Source: Maratus speciosus (lineage: Eukaryota > Arthropoda > Arachnida > Araneae > Salticidae). From it: a DNA stretch of 64,000 nt. Of the stretch, positions 56,108 through 64,000 are shown one piece after another (the stretch's first letter is position 1; each line of letters begins with the position of its first letter). The notes under the pieces were generated by a model. It was not told the DNA's origin, made no database searches, and was given only the letters and a program-made list of their open reading frames with translations. A program made the position numbers and the translations under genes. The stretch is from NCBI GenBank assembly GCA_963932465.1, contig OZ010794.1, forward strand, positions 439,023,502-439,087,501. Direction: 5' to 3'.

Positions 56108-57017
56108 TTGAATTAAGGTGAAATATTGCATTTCGTCTTATGGTTTTGTTTTATAAGAAAAACTGTTCACAATTTCACAAAAACAGGACCCTGTGAGAAA
56201 AGTCTGGACAGACCCCTGCTAATGCGATGTTGTTCACGTTTCTATTCATGCGAGCTTCATACTCGCAGAAACTTTTGATACATCATTGATAATGAGCTCT
56301 GCCCTTTTATTCGTACTCATGGGTTCCGACAGAACAAAATCAATAGAGATCCAAGAATAAAACCCAAAGGGATGGAACAGAACTTGTGATTCGCAAACTT
56401 GACCGGGCATTTTAAATTAGAGAATATAAACGTGAATTAAGCCAAACACTAAACTAAGATTTTTTTTTTTTTGTCAGCATAAAAAGCAGTAAAAAAATTA
56501 AAAATAATATTAAATGTTCAAAAATTAGTTCTACCAATCATCTTTCAAAAAGAAGAATCAAACCAGTGATTTCTTACCTCACCTCACCTCACCTCGCTTT
56601 AGCTTTAGATGAATTTTATGTATGAATGTAAAAAAAAAAAAAAAAAAAAAAAATCTTAATTCCTTTTTCTGTTACCGATATTATTTTTTTAAAGTCGCTT
56701 GTGAATAAATTTTGATTTTTTTTTTTTTTTTTCAAAGTTACCTCAGAAAAATAAAATTTAGGTAATTAAATTCCAAAACTCGACAACGGTCGTAGGGAGG
56801 GCCCTTCCCTGCCTTCCCTTGCCAGTACTCACAATTTACGGCCCGTCGTAGTCAGGCCCATTGTTGAGCGAAAGAGTCGGAGTCGGAGTTGTCCATTTTA
56901 CAAGCTAGGCTGTGTTGTGGGACTCCGCAGCCATGTCGCAAACACGTATGAGTTGGAAACCACTGATCTGAAATTTCACTGTTCGATCATTTCTAGGCAA
57001 TCAAATTTTCTTGTCAC

Positions 57018-57048
<31 letters not shown>

Positions 57049-57980
57049 GTCACGGTAGAAAGCTTGTCAGTGTCTTATTTTCTTTTTTTTTTTCATCGTT
57101 TCTAAACGTGTTGATTTTTTCTTTGACTGTATACACCTTTTGTTCGTTCCACATTTTGCCTCCCATTCTTCCAAGGTTGATTTTTGCATTATTATTATCT
57201 TCTGGCTTCTTGTTCTTCGTACTCACGATTTGCACGGCGGATTTTCGTGGATCCGAGCATTCTTTTCGCACGAGAGTGGAATGCCAGGAAAGAAAAATAA
57301 GTGTTCAGTTATTCATTAGCAGTTTTTTCTTTTGAACATTGATATGCGAAAATTCAAACTAGAATTACATAGTAAGAAAAAATGAGTTTAGCGTGCGCTG
57401 ATATATTAATCCTGACCTGATTTAACGATGCGTCAGCTGAGAGAAAACACATTTTCCTTTGGCAAATTTTGTGCCTTCAAGTAGATTTAATTAATATAAT
57501 AAGGAACGACGCAATGGCGTAGCAATGAAAAAAATCATGGAATGACTTTAGAATCATTTTCAAATAATTTGAAAAATCTTTAAATCATTAATAAAATTTT
57601 TGCGAGAATTAATATTGATTTATAGAGTCACAAAATCAATATAATCTTAATTTTAAAATACTGAAGTCTAAAGGCTTAAGATTACCAAATTAATGCGACA
57701 TTGAGGAAATCAGGGAGAGGTTCAGAGCACCCCTAACATAATAAATAATTTTCACAAAAAATAAAACAGTCCTGGGATATCAGTGCATCTATAACAATTT
57801 AGAATTAAATGCTAAAGTTTACTAGTCGTGTTACGCAAAATATTATTAAATGTATTATGCATTTACTTTTTTCGTAAAATTTCTAACTACCATCTTTATA
57901 CTTTTTCTTATCAAATTTCACGCATTGTCTTGTTTTAAGTAAATGGCAAGAGCTTTCAAGGGTGCGAAGATGTCTTCCTT
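56108..57980. other. Spacer with homopolymers and a possible hAT end
   Basis: GTTGGAAACCACTG at 56950-56963 resembles the right end of a hAT (SPIN-type CAGTGGTTTCCAAC) but no left end was found. ACCTCACCTCACCTCACCTC at 56576-56595 is a short pentanucleotide run. T-runs at 56718 and 57019. No gene recognised. Confidence 0.45.
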
Positions 57981-58560
57981 TTTAGGGTTCCGTACTTAAA
58001 AAGTAAAAACGGAACCATTATAAGATCACTCCTGTGTGTGTCTGTTCGTCTGCCACGGCCATTTTACTTGTAAACTATGGAACGTGGAAAGTTCAAATTG
58101 GGGGAAGTAGTAAAGACTATTGACCACATATTTACAGATTATAAAACATTTACAAATAATTTTAGGGAAAATGTAGAGAGGATAATTAAGTTACTTTGAA
58201 AAAAAAAAAAAAATCTTTTCTTTGCATATCTTGGGGTATCGCGTGAAAGCTTTCGTAACGCTGAACTCAAAAATACATTTTTTATTTGTAGGTATTATAT
58301 TTGTCGAGATATCGTCGAAAATGCAATGCAAAACTACGTCCCTCCCCCTCCCCATCTATTTCCGAATCTACTGAAACTAAAATTATGAAAAAATTAGAGG
58401 TAGTAGACGTTAATATAAACCTTGCAGGAAAAGTATAGTGATTACCCTAGGTCACATAGTTTTTGAGAAAAGCGCATTTATCCGTTAGACACAAATTTCG
58501 ATTTGCGGGCATTCAGCAAAGGTGTTGAGAAGCACTGCAGGTAAGTGGATCGTAGCAGAA
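57981..58560 (+). repeat. Left part of a TTTAGGGTTCCGTAC-type repeat
   Basis: TTTAGGGTTCCGTACTTAAA, AAAAACGGAACCATTATAAG and CTGTTCGTCTGCCACGG match in order the start of a repeat that I recall as common in insect genomes, especially Lepidoptera. A piece resembling its other end is at 62575-62618. Confidence 0.5.
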
Positions 58561-60067
58561 GTATATAGCATTCTTGATAATGATTTTTGAAAAAAATCGT
58601 CGGTAATTAGCCGAGATATTAACCCTTAAAGTCACGGACGGTTTGGACATACATAGGGACGGCGTACTCTATGTGCCATCGGCTTTTAAAGCCTAGATAA
58701 CAACTTTTAATGATACATTTGTATACTACAGTATCCAGTAACAATTTAAAAGCAGTGAACTTCACAGACATATTTAGATAAACAGACTAATTTAATTAGA
58801 ATTAATCGCATAAATACTGTGAGATTCGGGACTAGTTTGCATTGAGTAGATCTCTCAATGCGCCTTCCGTGTCTTTAAAAGTTAATTAAAACCTGTCTGG
58901 AAAAACGCGGCACGGACCAAGGTGGCGTTGCTACTTTGCGACTTCCTTTCGAAGCGTGCTTAGCAAAATGCCAAGGAACAAGGCTTTGAACAAGGGTTTT
59001 GTTTTAGCTAAACTGTAAAAAGAAAGATTATTACGACGCTCAATTTAGTTTAACAAAAAAAAAAAAAAAAACATTTAATCATTACTTCATTTAACCAAAT
59101 GAAGTTTAAATATGCACTACTTTTATTGTCTTTACCGAATTAAGTTCATCATAAACAGATAAGGATAAGATTTAAATAAGAGTTATACAGAATAGCAATG
59201 TTTAACATTAATTAATCTTCGGGCAAACCTTAGTTGTCAATGGTGATTATACTGAGCGAGCCTTTTCACTGACTCTGGCGTTGTAGGATTTCCATACTGG
59301 GAGATATAGCGAGGAGTTTGGCGCGCAGAAAATCCTTTTTCGGATTTAATTTATATTATTTGTTTACTGCTGAAGTATATTCTTGGATCGCCAGGCTGTT
59401 TATTGTTGTTTGGAGGAATAAATTTGCGCGAGTTGAATTTACCAATTAATTTGTTTTTTTCCTGTTCCACGCAAAATTTTTTTTATATTCCTGAAAGAAT
59501 TCCGGTTGATGATAGACAGCCAAAATACATTTAGAATAAAATTATTTAAAAAAAAAAAATAAATAAAATAAATAAATAAATAAATAAATAAAAACGAAAA
59601 ATCCCTTTTAGGGACGCCGGCTGGGGAGGGGCCAGGAAGGGCCACCGCCTCTCTCTGGAATTTGAAAATTAATTTTAAACGAAACTTTCTTCATTTCTGA
59701 TTGTTAAAAAATGAAAGATAAAAAACTGCCTTGCCTTCCTCAACCCAACCATGGCAAAGAATTTTTAATTCTTTTTCTTTAATTTTCTTTTTACATTCAC
59801 GTGTTTTTAATTTATCCAAAAGGGATCAGAGACCCTGTGGCGGGAATTTTTTTTTTTTTTTTTTTTTTTTTGAATTGTCAGTTTTGTTAAATGTTGGTAG
59901 AAATCTATTTTTGAATATTTAATATTTCTTAATTGTTGTATTATTTTATTGCTTCTGAGTATGTTTAAAAATTGTCTTAAATGGATAATTGTGTCATTTT
60001 TTTTTTTTTTTAATTTAGCTTATTTCATACTTACATTCTGCAGCGGGCGAATGTAGACCATGGACTT
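58561..60067. other. Spacer, nothing firmly recognised
   Basis: TTAACCCTTAAAGTCACGG at 58619 looks like one TTAA MITE end without a partner. AAATAAATAAATAAAT-type repeat at 59560-59592, T-runs at 59847 and 59999. No coding content. Confidence 0.45.
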
Positions 60068-60468
60068 CAGCCATCCAACAACAAAAAAAATATTTAAAAA
60101 TGTGTAAATGCAAACGAGATATTAGAAAAGAACCTTCCCATTGGTTTAACATTAACTCCCGCGTAAGGCTCCTGTCCCTACAGGCGAAGACACTCGCGAA
60201 CTAATGCTAACCCTATGGGGAGTTTATTTTCTAATATCTCGTTTGTACCTCGGAATTTTTAAATATTTTTTTGCATTGGATAGCTGTGGTCAATATCTAC
60301 ATCGCTCTTTTTACTTTTTCAATTTTGGTTGCAGATATTTTTTATTAAGTTACTTTCGCTTTCGAAACCGGTTCCGAAAATGAAAGTGTCATTCTAAGAA
60401 AATATCTGCAACCAAATCGAAAAAGGAAAAAAAGGAGAGATGTAGAGATAAACCTCAGCTATCCAATG
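60068..60468. repeat. Two overlapping palindromes sharing one arm tip
   Basis: The first hairpin pairs about 60069-60152 (CCATCCAAC, GCAAACGAGATATTAGAAAA) with 60201-60283 (TTTTCTAATATCTCGTTTG, GGATAGCTGTGG). The second pairs 60273-60345 (ATTGGATAGCTG, GGTTGCAGATATTTTTTA) with 60391-60468 (AAAATATCTGCAACC, CAGCTATCCAAT). The middle segment belongs to both, so three alternating copies of the tip are present. Confidence 0.75.
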
Positions 60469-61214
60469 AAAAAAAAAAAAAAATTATAAATGTCGAAACA
60501 AGTTTTTAAAACTAAGAAGTCCTTAATCAGAAATTTGTATTCGGGTATGGGTTGAGGAACGGTGAAACTCTAAAACGAAAAATGTATGTACTTTCATTTT
60601 GAAAAACCATTCTCGATATGTATATCTATAATTTCTTGTAACAATCAAAATAAGATGTTTGTGTTGGTAGTCGCGCCCCTCAATCTCCGCGCCTGGGACG
60701 ACTGACCCCCTTCGCTTCCCCCCCCCCCCCCATTTCGCACGGGCCTGATTGATTTATGTCAAGTTAAATTATAATTTTACTTATCAAATCAAATTAACTT
60801 ACATTTATGCATAAAACTGTAGCATGCATTATGAATAACTGGTGAATTTTTTCTTGTTTTTTGTGTCTAAAATACTGTTAAAATATCAAATTTATACTAT
60901 TGTTTAAAAGACAAATTAATTTAACTGCTGATCAATTCTTTCTAAGTAAAATAAGAATAGTTTAAACTTCTATTTGCGAAAAGATAGAAATTATATCGTG
61001 AATGTACTTAAGAAAAAACGCATAAAAAAAAAAAAAAAAAAAGATTAGTTTTAATTTACATAAAAAAGAAAATTCTTGTTATTTTACATATTCTTTCCAT
61101 GTGCTTCATATTTACTTGAGATGAAATTGTCTAATCCACCAAAATTTTCTATCCAACGCGATTGTCCAGTAAATTAAAGAAATAAAAATACATTCTTAGA
61201 TAACAATTGCTTGT
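60469..61214. other. AT-rich spacer
   Basis: A C-run at 60717-60731 and A-run at 61023-61041; nothing recognised. Confidence 0.45.
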
Positions 61215-61366
61215 AATTAATTTACCGGAAACTAAGAAAACTGTTCGATTTCAAATCCCTTCAAATATCATGCCTGCAAGTATCCTGTTTTTACGTTTAA
61301 AAAGAAGCCCTAAAATATAAAGTTTCCGGTTCTTGGACGGGGAAAAATAGTTTTATGAGAACAGTC
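61215..61366 (+). mobile_element. TTAA MITE family A, 3' fragment
   Basis: TTCGATTTCAAATCCCTTC, ATCATGCCTGCAAGTATCC and GTTTTTACGTTTAAAA follow the family, and the fragment ends TTATGAGAACAGTC next to TTAA. Confidence 0.5.
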
Positions 61367-61933
61367 TTAAAATAAAGAGCTTCTTTTATTCGTTTTAATT
61401 TGCAAAAGAAATTTTTCTTTGTTATTTTAAATGTCTCAACCATATATTGGGTATGTACTTGGGATGAAATTTTCCGAAAAATTCGAATCCACCGAAATTT
61501 TTTCTCTATATTTAATAGTTTTAAAAAAGAAACTTTTGATTGGACATCAAAAATCTACTATCTCTGATAATAAGAAGAGGCTTTATCTATTGACCATCAC
61601 CCCGCATCTACTCTGTTGGGGGTCTAAGGTTACTAGCCATTTGCTTGCACCGCGCCAAATTCTCGCCAGAATCCTTCCTTGCGAATAAATACATTTCCTT
61701 GATTATTATTAGATATTTATCATAAAAATGAATATATGTTAAGCTCAATCGATTTTGATTAATGAGTCAATCATTTTTCATATAAAAATGTGGAAAAACG
61801 GAGATTTAATAAGCCATTTCTTTCAGATTCTGTACAGAACTATTTATTGTCGCGGACTTACACTCCTAGGCTTCATACTTCTTTGAACTTTTATGGTATA
61901 CCCATTCATACTTTTCTAGTATATATACAGCTA
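61367..61933. other. Spacer, no recognised gene
   Basis: An 85-codon frame at 61431-61688 shows no family motif. Confidence 0.4.
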
Positions 61934-62479
61934 TACTATAAAAGCACTTATTTTCACGAGGCTTTAATTTTCGCGATTTTCGCGAGCCCGTCGTAATCGC
62001 GAAAATTTAAGCCTTGCGAAATATATATTCTTTTTCGCCTCAAATAATAATGAAAAATCAGAAATTTTTCACTTTCGAAATTTAATGATTACAGTTACTT
62101 AAAAAAGAAATGAGTACAAAAATTTCTTGGATATTTACAACTATTTCTTGAGTATTATACAACTACTTCTTGAATAAAAACAATAATACAACTAATATAA
62201 TGCAGCTCATTCACTTACAGTATTTATACCTGCTTCTTTGAAGCCATTCATTTTTAGAGCGATGAGGAGAGAGAAAGGAGATAGGGGGGGGGGGGGGGGG
62301 GGGCTAAGAACTTTTAGGACAAAAGAAAGTTTCTTAAATTACATTATGCAAAAAGGGTTCTATTTAGGTAGTTTCGGAATTTTTCAACTTTCGGTTCAGT
62401 TCATATAAAATTCGCGAAATTTTCTGCTCGCGAAATCACCGATATCTTCATTTTCGCGAAAATAAGTGCTTTTACAGTA
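61934..62479. mobile_element. 546-bp MITE with TACTRTAAAAGCACTTATTTTC ends
   Basis: TACTATAAAAGCACTTATTT at the left is inverted at the right with one difference. Subterminal TTTTCGCGA and TCGCGAAA motifs recur on both sides. A G-run lies at 62285-62303. Superfamily uncertain; TA at the ends may be the target site. Confidence 0.76.
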
Positions 62480-62574
62480 CCAAACCCCACATTGTACAGT
62501 TTTTTTTACAAAGTCTTATTTTTCTTTCAGTAACGATTTTTTTTATAATACAGTTAATAATTCATATATTTATT

Positions 62575-62618
62575 GTACGGAACCTTCTGAGCGCGAGTAA
62601 TAATCGTACTTGACCGTT
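62575..62618 (+). repeat. Right end of the TTTAGGGTTCCGTAC-type repeat
   Basis: GTACGGAACCTTCTGAGCGC, then GAG and TCGTACTTGACCG, match the expected other end of the repeat starting at 57981. Confidence 0.5.
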
Positions 62619-62863
62619 TATTATTTTATATTAAGAAATATTACGAGATTGAACTTTAATTGTAAAAATTAATTTTCTACTAATTTTACTTTCATTTCTT
62701 AAGTAATATTCAGCATCTGTAATCTTAAATATGAATTTTCATTAAAGATCCCCCCCCCCCCCCCTGGAGAAAATCCTTAAGCTGTACGACTGGCTCTCCA
62801 CACTTGACACATGATCTCATTTCATTTTTCATTTTGTTTACTTAAACATCATCTTTCACCTTA
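62619..62863. other. Spacer, nothing recognised
   Basis: C-run at 62750-62764; otherwise unremarkable. Confidence 0.4.
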
Positions 62864-62867
62864 TTAA

Positions 62868-63076
62868 CCTCTTCAAGGGCGGTGGTTCATTTTTGGACCA
62901 CTTAATTTTAATCTCTAAATGCTACATTGGCGCCAGACTATTGGAATGAAAAATTTCCTTTATTAAGTACGTGAACAAAAGCTTTTACTTATTTTGAAAT
63001 AAATTTGTTTGTAAATTCTGGTGTCATTCACTCATTTCAGTATTTTACGAATAGAAGTATCTTGCCCCTGGAAGGG
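62868..63076. mobile_element. TTAA MITE family B, 209 bp
   Basis: TTAA on both sides; left end CCTCTTCAAGGGCGG, inverted right end CCCTTCCAGGGGCAAG. GTAAATTCTGGTGTCATTCA in the interior matches the copy at 18416. Confidence 0.7.
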
Positions 63077-63102
63077 TTAAATGGTTAAGTTTTGTTCCAG
63101 TA

Positions 63103-63360
63103 CCGTCAACTGGGGTGACTTTGTCTCACTTTTTGCCTCTTGTTGTCTTTAAAGATACAAAAATTATTGAAAAAGTGATTTAAACAATTTCTAATTATTT
63201 TTTCAAGTTCAGAAATATCAATTGTAATTTTTAAATTCATATTTACTATTTTAAAAGAATAGTTCTTTTTTTAAGTTATTGTTTTAAAAAGTGAGACGGT
63301 GTCACCTGACTTGGGATGACTTTGTCTCAAAACTAAAAAAAATCATTGAATAAGCCTTAA
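63103..63360 (+). mobile_element. Truncated TA-flanked element with GGGGTGACTTTGTCTCA motif
   Basis: CCGTCAACTGGGGTGACTTT after TA is a probable left end, and GGGATGACTTTGTCTCA recurs at about 63312, close to CGGTGTCACCTGAC. The right end is missing. The layout of a G-rich end motif repeated internally matches 9115, 41157 and 52991. Confidence 0.5.
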
Positions 63361-63558
63361 AAACGTTGTAAGACAATGTAAACCGTAGGAGCTGGGGGAG
63401 CTCTGGCCCCCCCTGGAATATTTCAGACGGGCTTAGCTCCCCCGGGAGAAATTCTCGCATCACTCGCATTACGATACACTTTTACATTAAAAAATAAAGT
63501 CTACTTTTTCTAGGAAATTCAAACAATAAATAACAAAGACAAGAGAGAAAGGGGGTGG

Positions 63559-64000
63559 TAGAGGTTTGCACGGGCCCGTACTCGGCCAAGCCCGTAAGCC
63601 GGGGCTGGGCGGCAGGTTTAGGACAATTTTTTTCAACGGGACGGGCCGATAAACAAAATAAACGGGCCGTGCCGATAAAAAAATTTAAGCGGGTCTGCCG
63701 GCCCGATATAAAAATTTAGACGCCTATATGCAAGAATTGGGAACAATTTGTCCGGAAATTGAATCATGGTTGTCCAAGCGCGATACATGGATCAGCCGGG
63801 ACATTCAAAATGAAATTTTGGAAATGTTGGCACATTCAATGCAGCGTGCACTACTAGAAAAAATGAAGAATGCGAGGTTTTTTATTTATTTTTTTTTTTT
63901 TTTTCCGGCATCATTGCTGACAGAACAACCGATGCCGCCGGGAAAAAGTAGTTCTCCTTCTCATACTTGACGAAACATTTGGAGAAAACGGAGGACATGT
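63559..64000 (+). mobile_element. Left part of a GGCCCGG-family hAT, cut by the window edge
   Basis: Starts TAGAGGTTTGCACGGGCCCG, the family end also seen at 14173, 24830 and 30763. About 150 bp of GGGCCGN-rich sequence follow, ending CGGCCCGATATAAA as in the copy at 24830, then coding sequence begins. The left flank GGGGGTGG should recur after the right end outside the window. Confidence 0.8.
63728..64000 (+). pseudogene. DUF4371/hAT-type transposase fragment, frameshifted
   Basis: From ATG at 63728 the frame encodes CPEIESWLSKRDTWIS, RDIQNEILEMLAHSMQRAL and KMKNARFF, the conserved N-terminal pattern of DUF4371-type hAT transposases (an IQNEILE motif, then ARFF). A T-rich stretch near 63885-63904 shifts the frame; from 63907 a different frame continues with IIADRTTDAAGKK, a TAG stop at 63949, and FSFSYLTKHLEKTEDM to the window end. 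This is the region around the first catalytic Asp (IAD-x-TTD). The gene continues beyond the window but is already disabled by the shift and the stop. Confidence 0.8.

Noticed and set aside
56950..56963. Complete SPIN-type hAT ending in GTTGGAAACCACTG
   Set aside because: Only one end was found, so no element was called.
57050..57335. Opposed frames of 73 and 75 codons
   Set aside because: They overlap on opposite strands, contain homopolymer-derived residues and show no motif.

Overview
This is an AT-rich eukaryotic window, most likely from an arthropod and possibly a chelicerate such as a spider. That guess rests on base composition, the dense mix of class II transposon remnants and the absence of compact genes; no marker gene confirms it. 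I could support no intact host protein-coding gene. Nearly everything recognisable is transposon-derived. The one stretch that might be a host exon is a 98-codon open frame with splice-like edges on the minus strand near 2.2-2.5 kb, which I do not recognise.

Layout. At 0.36-0.66 kb lies the decayed 3' end of an RTE-like non-LTR retrotransposon. At 3.0-6.9 kb a probable hAT copy holds a TTAA-flanked (piggyBac-type) element, which itself holds a tandemly duplicated 844-bp unit carrying AGGTAG-type ends. At 7.7-13.1 kb three hAT-like elements lie end to end, separated only by 8-bp GACTAGGG/GATTAGGG repeats; inside them are a pogo-like element, a 2.8-kb G-rich TA-flanked element and smaller nested copies. 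At 14.2-16.2 kb is a hAT element with an exact 8-bp target duplication and GGCCCGG-rich ends; an 879-bp element inside it carries about four 173-bp repeats. From 17 to 20.4 kb there is a run of small TTAA-flanked and foldback elements. A 148-bp satellite lies at 20.9-21.75 kb, with a second short array at 29.2 kb.

Further right, 23.3-24.4 kb is another perfectly bounded hAT holding a Penelope-like foldback. 24.8-26.5 kb and 30.8-33.1 kb are more GGCCCGG-type hATs. 35.2-36.8 kb is a nest of elements up to four deep, directly followed by a tRNA-Thr-like SINE arranged as an inverted dimer with a 13-bp target duplication. 38.3-40 kb is a very A/T-rich block. 40.7-43.9 kb is a hAT with two nested elements. 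44.3-45.1 kb is a long palindrome, 45.4 kb a pogo/Tigger fragment, 45.8-46.7 kb a hAT, 47.4 kb a mariner fragment, 49.3-51.1 kb an AGGTAG element built of 327-bp repeats, and 52.8-54.8 kb a palindromic mariner-like element with a nested G-rich TA element. The right part holds a second Penelope-like foldback, a split repeat, small MITEs, and at the window edge the start of a GGCCCGG-type hAT that still encodes part of a DUF4371-type transposase.

The elements relate to one another. The edge hAT copy shares its ends with the internal non-autonomous copies and so identifies their family. At least five TA-flanked elements share an unusual design in which a G-rich terminal motif recurs inside the element. 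AGGTAG-type elements share a hairpin end, a microsatellite and unrelated tandem repeats, much like Helentron/DINE-type elements. The record of nested insertions is the main biological content of the window.
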